Assembly: GCA_934193545.1 (NCBI GenBank)
Contig: CAKPVL010000018.1
Coordinates: 1 to 31,351 of the forward strand
Direction: 5' to 3'
Length of the DNA: 31,351 nucleotides
Source: an uncultured Granulicatella sp.
GTDB taxonomy: Bacteria > Bacillota > Bacilli > Lactobacillales > Aerococcaceae
Positions within the stretch are counted from its first letter, which is position 1, and every line of letters starts with the position of its first letter. A program made the translations under genes and the position numbers. Shown one piece after another: positions 7,716 through 15,183 of the stretch. Below the pieces are notes generated by a model, which saw only the letters and a program-made list of their open reading frames with translations, was not told the origin of the DNA and did not search any database.

Positions 7716-7816
7716 TTTTGTCCTTTTTGCTTAACAGTTAAAGAGGTGCTTTCTGGGTGAGGAGCTCCACGAGATAAAAGACTGATGAGAAGTGCGTTCT
7801 CAGGTTGAAGGGGAAC
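7716..7816 (+). repeat. Direct repeat unit B (tail of element copy 2)
   Basis: Second copy of the unit at 7451-7552. It ends at GGGGAAC directly before the terminator at 7818, whereas unit A ends at the start of copy 2. Confidence 0.9.
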
Positions 7817-7817
7817 A

Positions 7818-7857
7818 AAAAAGCAAAATGTAACTTATATGTTACATTTTGCTTTTT
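7818..7857. terminator. Bidirectional terminator between the ABC operon tail and yebC
   Basis: A 17-bp perfect stem (AAAAAGCAAAATGTAAC and its complement) encloses a TTATAT loop, with A-tract and T-tract on the two sides. It can stop both the rightward element transcript and the leftward yebC transcript. Confidence 0.92.
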
Positions 7858-7863
7858 CTACTT

Positions 7864-8583
7864 TTAGTCTTCTAAGTTTACGTTGTGGTACACTTTTTGA
7901 ACGTCTTCGTTGTCTTCTAGAGCGTTAATCATGCGTTCGAATAAACGTAAGTCGTCTCCTTCAAGTGTTACTTCTGATTGAGGAATCATTTCGATTTCGC
8001 TCACTGTGAATTCAGTGATTCCTAAATCTTCTAATGCTTTACGAACAGTGTGGAAGTCGTTTGGTTCAGCGTAAACAATCGCTTGGTCGTCTTCTTGAAC
8101 AACGTCACGAACGTCAACGTCTGCTTCCATTAATTGTTCTAATAATTCGTCAGCATCTTTGTTTGCGATACCGAAGATTGCTGTGTGGTCAAATAAGTAA
8201 GTTACAGAACCTGGTGCACCCATGTTACCGCCGTTTTTGCTGTAAGCGGCACGTACGTCAGCTGCTGTACGGTTTACGTTATTTGTTAAAGCATCTACGA
8301 TAATCATAGAGCCGTTTGGTCCGAAACCTTCGTAACGGAGTTCTTGGTAGTCGCCATCGCCGCCACCTTTAGCTTTTTCAATCGCACGTTCGATGATATG
8401 ACGTGGTACATTATAAGTTTTAGCACGGTCAATAACGAATTTTAATTTTTGGTTTGAATGAGGATCTGGTTCCCCTTGTTTTGCTGCTACATAGATTTCA
8501 ATCCCGAATTTAGCGTAGATTTTACTATTGTTAGCATCTAATTTTGTTTTCTTTTCGACAATATTTGCCCATTTACGTCCCAT
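7864..8583 (-). CDS. yebC: YebC/PmpR (TACO1) family protein
   Basis: A 239-residue protein of the YebC family, recognised by the start [21 protein letters not shown]..., the segment RAIEKAKGG and the region [15 protein letters not shown]. It matches the family in length (about 240). Members were long annotated as transcription regulators; recent work on YebC and TACO1 links them to translation of difficult, proline-rich stretches on the ribosome. The start at 8583 is chosen because the upstream in-frame ATG at 8626-8628 overlaps the -10 hexamer of a good promoter and could not be on the mRNA. The gene converges on the ABC operon and shares its terminator. Sequence identity is clear; the molecular role is family knowledge. 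Confidence 0.94.
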   Translation of the reverse strand: MGRKWANIVEKKTKLDANNSKIYAKFGIEIYVAAKQGEPDPHSNQKLKFVIDRAKTYNVPRHIIERAIEKAKGGGDGDYQELRYEGFGPNGSMIIVDALTNNVNRTAADVRAAYSKNGGNMGAPGSVTYLFDHTAIFGIANKDADELLEQLMEADVDVRDVVQEDDQAIVYAEPNDFHTVRKALEDLGITEFTVSEIEMIPQSEVTLEGDDLRLFERMINALEDNEDVQKVYHNVNLED

Positions 8584-8626
8584 TGTTTCACTCACTTTCT
8601 GATTTTCATCTGGACTTAACTCTTCC

Positions 8627-8656
8627 ATTATACACAATCAAGACGCGGTTTGTTAA
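8627..8656 (-). promoter_or_regulatory. yebC promoter
   Basis: Reading leftward, TTAACA (8651-8656), an 18-bp spacer and TATAAT (8627-8632). The -10 covers an in-frame ATG, which excludes that longer start. Confidence 0.8.
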
Positions 8657-8691
8657 GTGTTTTCTACTAAAAAAGGGCCTATGAGCAAAGT

Positions 8692-8722
8692 TTGCAAGAA
8701 TTCTTGGGCAATCGGGTATGAT
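8692..8722 (+). promoter_or_regulatory. Probable promoter of the thioredoxin-like gene
   Basis: TTGCAA (8692-8697) and TATGAT (8717-8722) with a 19-bp spacer, slightly long. A GAGGTGAG ribosome site follows before the ATG at 8740. Confidence 0.5.
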
Positions 8723-8739
8723 AGGAGTGAGGTGAGAAA

Positions 8740-9018
8740 ATGGAAACCGTAAAAATCATCTATATTTCGACTCCGACATGCGGCGTGTGCCATGTGATTC
8801 GTCCGCAAGTCATGGAAATCGCAGGAGACTACGGCATTACCGTAGAAGAAATCGACGCCACTCTTCATCCAGAAGTGGCTAGCCGCTATGAAGTGTTAAC
8901 CGTGCCCGCCATTCTCTTGATGGTTGGAGACAAAGAATTCGCGCGCCAAGCTCGCTTTATCGACCTAATGGAACTTGAAAAGCGCATCGTTCAAGCAAAG
9001 GCGTATGTGGAAAATTAA
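8740..9018 (+). CDS. Small thioredoxin-like protein
   Basis: The 92-residue protein has a thioredoxin fold signature: a beta strand (VKIIYIST), the redox motif Cys14-Gly-Val-Cys17 after TPT, and the cis-proline loop TVPAILLMV. It is shorter than thioredoxin A (about 105) and has CGVC rather than CGPC, similar to YtpP-like thioredoxin family proteins. It has no signal peptide, so it is cytosolic, probably a disulfide reductase or a partner in redox handling. It is a single-gene unit between its own promoter and terminator, divergent from yebC. Confidence 0.85.
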   Translation: METVKIIYISTPTCGVCHVIRPQVMEIAGDYGITVEEIDATLHPEVASRYEVLTVPAILLMVGDKEFARQARFIDLMELEKRIVQAKAYVEN

Positions 9019-9038
9019 AAAAACCAATATTTTAATTG

Positions 9039-9076
9039 AAAAAACGTGGAGAAAGTACGAAATCTCCACGTTTTTT
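9039..9076 (+). terminator. Intrinsic terminator after the thioredoxin-like gene
   Basis: AAAACGTGGAGA pairs with TCTCCACGTTTT around a 10-base loop, and the hairpin ends in six T. Confidence 0.9.
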
Positions 9077-9079
9077 GTA

Positions 9080-9108
9080 TTGTTCCTGTTTTGAGACGGG
9101 AGTATAAT
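9080..9108 (+). promoter_or_regulatory. Promoter of the half-ABC exporter operon
   Basis: TTGTTC (9080-9085), 17 bp, TATAAT (9103-9108). The -10 overlaps an in-frame ATG at 9107, so that ATG is not the translation start. Confidence 0.75.
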
Positions 9109-9157
9109 GAGACTATCTTATAATTTTTTAGACATTGAAAAATGGGAGAACGAATCA

Positions 9158-10738
9158 ATGAAACGGTATCTGCTCAGGCATAAAGTAGCATCTCTTGTTG
9201 TGGTGTTATTATCTTTTTTGGAAAATGCATCCTCTATTATTAGTATTTCATTGAATGCACCAGCATTTAATGCTTTGGTAAAGGGCGATTTTTCTACGTT
9301 TTTAATGTGGAAGCTAGTAGGTATAGCTTTCAGTGGAGTTTATTTAGCATCGTTATATGGATATAATGTGCAGCTGAATAAGCTCATCCAAAAAATTAGC
9401 ATTGAAATCCGAGGAGAAATTGCTGACAGAATCGGTCGTGCGAATTATTCAACAGTGACAGAAAAAGATGTTTCTGCGTACGTTTCATGGTTTACAAGCG
9501 ATTTAGAGCAATTAGAAGACAATGGATTTGCCGTGTTATTTAACAGCATCGGAAGTGGAATGATGTTGATCTTTGCATTGATTTCTCTCTCACTATTCCA
9601 TTGGGGATTAGCAGTAGTGACTGTTCTAGTAGCATTGATGCTTATTTTCACGCCAAAGTGGTTTCAAAAACAAACCAAGGAAGCTACTTCAAATCTATCT
9701 GCTGCCAATGAAGAATTTACTACAACCGTTCAAAACTTATTTAAAGGATTCGAAGTGTTTTATACCTCGAATGCAGTGGGACAATTTGTGAAGCGAATTA
9801 AAGTCGCTTCGGATGCATTATCAGAAGTTAAAGTCGGCTATCGAAAGAAATTTTCTTTTGTACAATTGTGCATTTCAGTACTGAATTTCATTGGGAAAAT
9901 TTCAGTGGATGTCGTAGCCGGAATCATGGTGTTTGCTGGGATGATTTCAGTGGGGGCATTTACTGCAGCAGGTTCTCTTACATTTAACTGCTTTGCTTCG
10001 TTAGAACAAGTCGTTCAACAATTAGTTCAATTAAAATCGATTCATGTTTATTTTGATAAATTCAATAGCTTAGAAGAAGATTCGAATTTACAACCAGATA
10101 ATAGTTCTCTGCAACAATCTTTATCATTACGAGATGTAACAGTCAGCGTAAATGGGAATGTCATTGTACAATCCGTGACGTTCACCATTGAAAAAGGGAA
10201 GAAATATGCGTTGTTAGGGGATAGCGGTACTGGGAAATCAACATTATTGAATTTCTTAGCCGGTCGAAATCACGAGTTTACGGGTGAAGTGATTCTCAAT
10301 GGGAAGCCTCTTTCTAAGGAACAAATTGTACAGCTACGCAATATTACTGCATACCATCCTCAGAAGAATCATATTTTTAACGCCACAGTAAAAGATAATA
10401 TTACGTTATGGGAAGATCGTCCGTTTGAGGAAGAATCTAGTCAAATGGGGTTGAATCAATTTACGAATGCTCAGGAAGTTGTGAGTGAACATGGGACTAA
10501 GTTATCAGGAGGGCAACGACAACGATTAGCGCTTGCGAGAACGTTACTTGAATCAGATAAGGTGTTATTACTCGATGAAAGTACCGCGAATTTAGATTTG
10601 GAGAGTGCGCGAAATATAGAAGCTCAACTCCTTCAAAATCCTAACCTAACCCTTGTGATTGTGACACATCATTTTTTTGAAGAACATCGTGATTTATTTG
10701 ATGAAGTGATTTACTTAGGGAAGGAGAAATCATTATGA
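9158..10738 (+). CDS. Half-size ABC exporter (membrane domain plus ATPase), subunit 1
   Basis: A 526-residue protein. An N-terminal type-IV exporter membrane domain (about residues 10-290, several hydrophobic helices) is followed by an ATPase domain. The ATPase has Walker A GDSGTGKST (about 354), a Q-loop in HPQKNHIFNATV, signature LSGGQRQR (about 449), Walker B VLLLDESTANLD and switch VTHHFFEE. All catalytic residues are present. There is no C39 peptidase domain. The ATG at 9158 is chosen because GGGAG lies nine bases upstream and the longer start at 9107 overlaps the -10. The next gene overlaps by ATGA and is a paralogue, so the working transporter is probably a heterodimer. The substrate is unknown. 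Confidence 0.9.
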   Translation: MKRYLLRHKVASLVVVLLSFLENASSIISISLNAPAFNALVKGDFSTFLMWKLVGIAFSGVYLASLYGYNVQLNKLIQKISIEIRGEIADRIGRANYSTVTEKDVSAYVSWFTSDLEQLEDNGFAVLFNSIGSGMMLIFALISLSLFHWGLAVVTVLVALMLIFTPKWFQKQTKEATSNLSAANEEFTTTVQNLFKGFEVFYTSNAVGQFVKRIKVASDALSEVKVGYRKKFSFVQLCISVLNFIGKISVDVVAGIMVFAGMISVGAFTAAGSLTFNCFASLEQVVQQLVQLKSIHVYFDKFNSLEEDSNLQPDNSSLQQSLSLRDVTVSVNGNVIVQSVTFTIEKGKKYALLGDSGTGKSTLLNFLAGRNHEFTGEVILNGKPLSKEQIVQLRNITAYHPQKNHIFNATVKDNITLWEDRPFEEESSQMGLNQFTNAQEVVSEHGTKLSGGQRQRLALARTLLESDKVLLLDESTANLDLESARNIEAQLLQNPNLTLVIVTHHFFEEHRDLFDEVIYLGKEKSL

Positions 10739-12300
10739 AGCAGAAGTTATTACAACATCCATCCAAAGTAATGATTCTTCTCGTACTAGTAATCATTAAG
10801 AGCCTTTTAACCGTAGCAAATATTGCGATTATTGCATTTGCCGTTGACGCGTTAGTCGCATTAAACGCTTGGCAATTTGTAGGAACGCTTGCGATTCGGT
10901 TTGCTATGAAAGGAATATTATCGTATTCAGATTTCTTATTTTCTGTTCAACAAGAAAAATTCATTCAATTAGTTAATACGGAATTAAGGGAAGAAATTGC
11001 AGAAAAACTTCGTAAGACGAATTATATGGAAATCACCAAACGTGAATTTCCAGAGTATGTAGCTTGGATGACAAATGATATGGAGAGAATCTCGTCATTG
11101 GGACTTCCAATGTTTTTCACGATAACAGAAAGTGTACTAACGGTGCTGTTATCAATAGGAGTTATTCTTACTTATCACTGGTCTATTCTATTGTTTTTAG
11201 TGGTATTAATTAGCGGACTTCTTTTGATTCCAAAATTATTCGAACCACATACGAAGAAAGTACTGGAAAGTTATTCTGCAACACAAGAAAAATTTTCTTC
11301 AAATGTTCAGAACTTACTAGAGGGATATTCCGTATTCTATGCATTAAATAAAATGGATACCTTTAAAAATCGCGTCCAATTTGAATCGGGCGCTGTTAAA
11401 GATTCGGTAGTTCGTTTAATTCGCGCATTCATGCTCTCTGGAATTGCTTCAGGAGCCGTGAATATTTTAGGGCAATCATTGAGTGCTATTTTAGTCGGAT
11501 ATCTTGTAGTCAATGGAATTGTATCGATTGGGGTTATGGGAAGTGTCGGTTCATTTACAGGAATCCTTTTCGGCAAAGTCAGCCTAATCGCGCAAAATCT
11601 AGTACAGTATAAGTCTGTTCAAGTGTATTTTGATAAATACGAATCCATTCTTCCTGATGAAATGCTACAAGAAGAACTGGAACTGAAGGACTCTCTAGAA
11701 TTGAGATCTGTAGAAGTAGCGATCAACGGAAATAAAATCGTGAAACCAACTTCCTTTACGATTGAGAAAGGAAAGAAATATGCTCTAGTCGGGGATAGCG
11801 GAAGCGGGAAATCGACATTATTACATTTCCTTGCAGGAGAAAACAATGACTATTCTGGGGAAGTCTTCTTAGATGGAAAAGAACTAACGAAGGAACAAAT
11901 AGTTCAATTTCGTAGTGCTGTTCACTACAATCCGCAAAAGAATCATTTGTTTAACGCAACCGTTAGAGAGAACATTACATTGTGGGATAACACCAAAGAA
12001 ATTTCACTTCCAGATGAGCTCGGTCTTCACCAATTCTGCCAATTGGATGATGCGGTTACCGAGCATGGTAGTCAATTATCTGGCGGCCAAAGACAGAGAA
12101 TTTCTATAGCGCGAGCATTAACGCAACCTCATAAACTCCTTCTGTTTGATGAAAGCACAGCGAGCTTGGATATGGAGAGCGCTGCTCGTATTGAAAAAAT
12201 GATTTTGTCAAATCCAGAATTAACCGTTATAATGGTGACACATCATTTTATCGAAGAGAATAGAAATCTTTTTGATCATGTGATTCAATTGGAGAACTAG
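10735..12300 (+). CDS. Half-size ABC exporter (membrane domain plus ATPase), subunit 2
   Basis: A 521-residue paralogue of the preceding protein with the same order: membrane domain to about residue 290, Walker A GDSGSGKST (about 353), Q-loop in NPQKNHLFNATV, signature LSGGQRQR (about 448), Walker B LLLFDESTASLD and switch VTHHFIEE. Unlike many heterodimeric exporters, neither subunit has a visibly degenerate catalytic site: Walker B Glu and switch His occur in both. The start overlaps the stop of subunit 1, implying coupled translation and a 1:1 pair. The acetyltransferase gene follows after 18 bases. The substrate is unknown. Confidence 0.9.
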   Translation: MKQKLLQHPSKVMILLVLVIIKSLLTVANIAIIAFAVDALVALNAWQFVGTLAIRFAMKGILSYSDFLFSVQQEKFIQLVNTELREEIAEKLRKTNYMEITKREFPEYVAWMTNDMERISSLGLPMFFTITESVLTVLLSIGVILTYHWSILLFLVVLISGLLLIPKLFEPHTKKVLESYSATQEKFSSNVQNLLEGYSVFYALNKMDTFKNRVQFESGAVKDSVVRLIRAFMLSGIASGAVNILGQSLSAILVGYLVVNGIVSIGVMGSVGSFTGILFGKVSLIAQNLVQYKSVQVYFDKYESILPDEMLQEELELKDSLELRSVEVAINGNKIVKPTSFTIEKGKKYALVGDSGSGKSTLLHFLAGENNDYSGEVFLDGKELTKEQIVQFRSAVHYNPQKNHLFNATVRENITLWDNTKEISLPDELGLHQFCQLDDAVTEHGSQLSGGQRQRISIARALTQPHKLLLFDESTASLDMESAARIEKMILSNPELTVIMVTHHFIEENRNLFDHVIQLEN

Positions 12301-12318
12301 CTGTAAAGGAGTATCTAA

Positions 12319-12939
12319 ATGAAAACCATGAAAGAACGTATGCTCACGGGAGACTTGTATATTCCGTCTCTGACAGAAGGGCTAAGAGACTTATCAATTA
12401 AAGGGAAAAAACTAGCGCAACAATACAATCGTTTGGACTTCGATGATTTCGAAGGAAGACGTGCGTTGTTGAAACAGTTATTCGGAAAAACAGGCGAGAA
12501 GATTTACATGGAGCAACCTGTATATGTGGACTACGGAGTTCATACAACGATAGGCGAAGGCTTCTATGCGAATTTTGACTGTACATTACTAGACGTCGCG
12601 CCGATTACGATTGGGGACAACTGCATGTTCGGTCCGCATGTATCGCTTGTGACGCCAGGACATCCAACCGATGCCGAAACGCGCAATGCGGGTCCAGAAT
12701 TTGGCAAGCCGATTACAATTGGTAATAATGTATGGCTCGGGGCCAATGTGACAGTGAATCCAGGAGTGACGATTGGCGATAATACGGTCATCGGGTCTGG
12801 CTCTGTGGTGACAAAAGACATTCCAAGTAATGTGATTGCGGCCGGAAACCCATGTCGTGTCCTTCGTGAAATTACCGAAGAAGAGAAGGCAGATTGGCGC
12901 CAAAAACACCAAGAACTATTAGAGGAACTTGGAAAATAA
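12319..12939 (+). CDS. Maltose/galactoside O-acetyltransferase-like hexapeptide-repeat enzyme
   Basis: A 206-residue member of the LacA/Maa sugar acetyltransferase family. It has the N-terminal Mac domain (MLTGDLYIP...), then left-handed beta-helix hexapeptide repeats (ITIGDNCMFG, ITIGNNVWLG, VTIGDNTVIG, GSGSVV). The catalytic histidine lies in TPGHPTD, and the C-terminal AGNPCRVLREI is typical. These enzymes move acetyl from acetyl-CoA to a sugar hydroxyl and act as trimers in the cytosol. An AAGGAG ribosome site precedes the start. Its closeness to the exporter pair suggests read-through co-transcription; a joint function, such as modifying and exporting a compound, is only a thought. Confidence 0.9.
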   Translation: MKTMKERMLTGDLYIPSLTEGLRDLSIKGKKLAQQYNRLDFDDFEGRRALLKQLFGKTGEKIYMEQPVYVDYGVHTTIGEGFYANFDCTLLDVAPITIGDNCMFGPHVSLVTPGHPTDAETRNAGPEFGKPITIGNNVWLGANVTVNPGVTIGDNTVIGSGSVVTKDIPSNVIAAGNPCRVLREITEEEKADWRQKHQELLEELGK

Positions 12940-12953
12940 AACAGTAAATGAAG

Positions 12954-12980
12954 AAGGTCGTCCTATTAGGACGACCTTTT
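12954..12980. terminator. Terminator between convergent genes
   Basis: AAGGTCGTCCTA pairs perfectly with TAGGACGACCTT, followed by TTTT rightward. The leftward T-tract is weaker but the stem could serve both strands. Confidence 0.85.
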
Positions 12981-12988
12981 CGTTTGAT

Positions 12989-14104
12989 TTATTTTTCAGT
13001 ACAAGCAATAAAGCTTTCGCGTAATTGGTTTTCTGGAAGGTTCTTTCCGATGAAGACCAATGTTGAGCCGCGTTTTGTATCATTCCAATCGCGACCTCTT
13101 GAAATGTCAAAGCTCATTTGAACCCCTTGGAAGATGATTTGGTAATCTAATCCTTCCACGTTCAAGATTCCTTTGTAACGGTATAATTCTGGCCCGTAAA
13201 TATAAACAAGCTCGTTCAACCATTCGTTAATGTTTGCCAGAACTAAAGGTTTGTCAGTCTCGATAACGAATGAGTTAATACCGCTATGGTGGCTATGACT
13301 ATGGTGATGATGTTGTTCGTGATCATGGTCATGGTGGTCATGTTCATGGTCGTGATCGTGGTGATCATGGTCGTGGTCATGATGGTGGTGATCGTGATCG
13401 TGGTCACCGTGCGCATGTGTATGGCCACATTCTTCGCAATATTCTTCTTCGGCGTGTTCTTGCATTTCTAAGATTTTCTTTTCAGATGCGTAGAACAATT
13501 CAAGTCCGAACATGTCGCTCATATGAACAGGACGTGCGTCAAGGTCTTGGATTTCCGCAAAGGCATTGATGCTACGAACTTCGTTAATCACTTTCGCGTA
13601 AATCGTTTCGTCTACTAAGCTATGTTTTGACATGAAAATCTTGTCCGCGAACCCAACTTGTTTTGCTGGTTCAGGTTGATGCGCTGTTTGGTATAGGAAG
13701 TTTTTAGAATCCACAACTGTTAATACTGCATCTAAGATAAAGTGCTCGTTTAAGAATGGCACGTTAATAAATGTTTGTGCGATTGGAGCTGGATCAGCAA
13801 GACCTGTTGTTTCAAATAACACGCGGTCCACGCGAATGCCGTTTTGCTCTTTGACCATTAAGATCGATTTCAACATATCAGCAATGTCTGTACGAAGTGT
13901 ACAGCAGAGGCAGCCGTTATCCATTTGGTAGATTTCTTCTTCAACGTCAAGTACGAATTGATGGTCTACACCGATTTCGCCGAATTCGTTAATGACAACA
14001 GCGATATGTTCGCCGTGTTTTTCTTTTAAAACTTTGTTGATTAAAGTTGTTTTCCCAGCGCCAAGGAAGCCGCTGACGATTGTAACTGGAATTTTTTGTG
14101 ACAT
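12989..14104 (-). CDS. COG0523 (CobW/ZNG1/YciC-type) metal-chaperone GTPase with His-rich insert
   Basis: The 371-residue protein has a G3E-family P-loop GFLGAGKTT at residues 12-20, the metal motif CLCC at 65-68 (Cys65, Cys67, Cys68), and ETTGLADPAP as switch region. A CobW C-terminal domain follows from about 277. Residues 223-273 form a metal-binding stretch: CEEC, then more than 25 His alternating with Asp. Relatives load or deliver zinc, cobalt or nickel in the cytosol using GTP. One oddity: the expected NKxD/SKxD guanine motif reads SKHS (159-162). The start at 14104 follows a GAGGAGAAG ribosome site; longer in-frame starts overlap the promoter region. No clear Zur box was found by eye. 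Confidence 0.9.
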   Translation of the reverse strand: MSQKIPVTIVSGFLGAGKTTLINKVLKEKHGEHIAVVINEFGEIGVDHQFVLDVEEEIYQMDNGCLCCTLRTDIADMLKSILMVKEQNGIRVDRVLFETTGLADPAPIAQTFINVPFLNEHFILDAVLTVVDSKNFLYQTAHQPEPAKQVGFADKIFMSKHSLVDETIYAKVINEVRSINAFAEIQDLDARPVHMSDMFGLELFYASEKKILEMQEHAEEEYCEECGHTHAHGDHDHDHHHHDHDHDHHDHDHEHDHHDHDHEQHHHHSHSHHSGINSFVIETDKPLVLANINEWLNELVYIYGPELYRYKGILNVEGLDYQIIFQGVQMSFDISRGRDWNDTKRGSTLVFIGKNLPENQLRESFIACTEK

Positions 14105-14145
14105 AATTCTTCTCCTCACCTTTTCCATTTTCTTCAAGTAAATTC

Positions 14146-14173
14146 ATTGTAGCACTCTCTTAAAAAATCTCAA
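14146..14173 (-). promoter_or_regulatory. Promoter of the COG0523 GTPase gene
   Basis: Leftward TTGAGA (14168-14173), a 16-bp spacer and TACAAT (14146-14151), with TG two bases before the -10 hexamer. Confidence 0.72.
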
Positions 14174-14205
14174 AATAGACTGTTTCCAGCAATTGCATGC
14201 GAATG

Positions 14206-14214
14206 TGCTATACT
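14206..14214 (+). promoter_or_regulatory. Extended -10 promoter of the rlmA-type gene
   Basis: TGCTATACT, hexamer at 14209-14214; no convincing -35. It lies back to back with the GTPase promoter. Confidence 0.6.
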
Positions 14215-14245
14215 GAAACAGAGAAAACTAGAAAGAGTGTATCGA

Positions 14246-15127
14246 ATGACAAAACAGGAAGCACCAAATGCGGCCATTAAGAAAATCGATTGGGCCGAGC
14301 AATTTATCAACCAACACTTACAGGCCTTTCGTTGCCCATATTGTCATGATGCGATGGTTTCTGCCGAGAATCATAGCGTTGTCTGCGAAAAGGGGCACAG
14401 GTTTAATATCTCTAAAAAAGGCACCTTGCATCTCATGAAACAAAATGCGAATACGGATTATGATGCAACACTTTTCCATCATCGCTATGAACTGGCGCAG
14501 AGTGGTTTCTTTGAGCCTTTATTAGAGGCAATCTTGCCGCATCTTTCGGCAGATGAAGAGAAGTTTATTGTCGATATCGGATGCGGTGAAGGCAGTCATT
14601 TATCGTGGTTATCTAAGCGCGTGAAAGCACCTTTATGTGGCATGGATATCGCCAAAGAAGGCATCCATCAAGCATCGGTCCATTTTGGAAACGAAGCGCT
14701 ATTCTTCTTAGGAGACTTGGCGAACTTGCCATTTGCGGACGAATCTTGCGGGACGCTTCTAAATATTTTAACGCCATCGAACTACCAAGAATTTATGCGC
14801 GTGTTAGCTCCAGGAGGGACGCTCGTTAAAGTGATTCCGGGCAATGATTATTTAGCGGAGTTGCGCCAACAGCTCTATCGTTCAAATCCGGAAAAACAAA
14901 CATATTCGAATGCGGATATTCTAGAACGCGTGAAGACCGAATGCCCTCAAGTCACTTTTGAAGAAGTGCGCTACACGGTGAATTTAACCGAAGAAACCTA
15001 TCGCCATTTACTCGAAATGACGCCTTTATACTGGGGAGCAAGCGCCGAAGATAAGGCCTATAGCAATGCGCACCCGCTCTCGCAAGTGACGGTGCATTAT
15101 GTTGTGGCCATCGTGAAAAAAGGGTGA
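14246..15127 (+). CDS. 23S rRNA (guanine-N1)-methyltransferase, RlmA family
   Basis: A 293-residue methyltransferase. The N-terminus has a zinc site typical of RlmA: Cys30-x2-Cys33, Cys47 and His51 (FRCPYC...VCEKGH), then the family stretch FNISKKGTLHLM. The SAM fold follows with motif I VDIGCGEGSH (about 108-118) and LCGMDIAKEG. Relatives methylate G745 (RlmAI) or G748 (RlmAII/TlrB) in domain II of 23S rRNA; a Gram-positive origin suggests the RlmAII type, but the sequence here does not prove it. The ATG at 14246 is preferred to an in-frame GTG at 14237, since the latter would overlap the GAAAGAG ribosome-site region. Confidence 0.88.
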   Translation: MTKQEAPNAAIKKIDWAEQFINQHLQAFRCPYCHDAMVSAENHSVVCEKGHRFNISKKGTLHLMKQNANTDYDATLFHHRYELAQSGFFEPLLEAILPHLSADEEKFIVDIGCGEGSHLSWLSKRVKAPLCGMDIAKEGIHQASVHFGNEALFFLGDLANLPFADESCGTLLNILTPSNYQEFMRVLAPGGTLVKVIPGNDYLAELRQQLYRSNPEKQTYSNADILERVKTECPQVTFEEVRYTVNLTEETYRHLLEMTPLYWGASAEDKAYSNAHPLSQVTVHYVVAIVKKG

Positions 15128-15145
15128 AAACAAACAGTAAAAGTG

Positions 15146-15154
15146 TGCTATAAT
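15146..15154 (+). promoter_or_regulatory. Extended -10 promoter of the multidomain gene
   Basis: TGCTATAAT, hexamer at 15149-15154, lies 30 bp upstream of the ATG. An AGGAGG ribosome site follows. Confidence 0.7.
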
Positions 15155-15183
15155 AGAACTACTAACCACCAGGAGGATTTACC

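Noticed and set aside
9107..9157. Longer start for the first half-ABC exporter
   Set aside because: The ATG overlaps the -10 hexamer of a TTGTTC-17-TATAAT promoter; the later ATG has a ribosome site.
13286..13471. Plus-strand frame rich in Val and Met
   Set aside because: It is the complement of the His/Asp-rich codons of the COG0523 GTPase.
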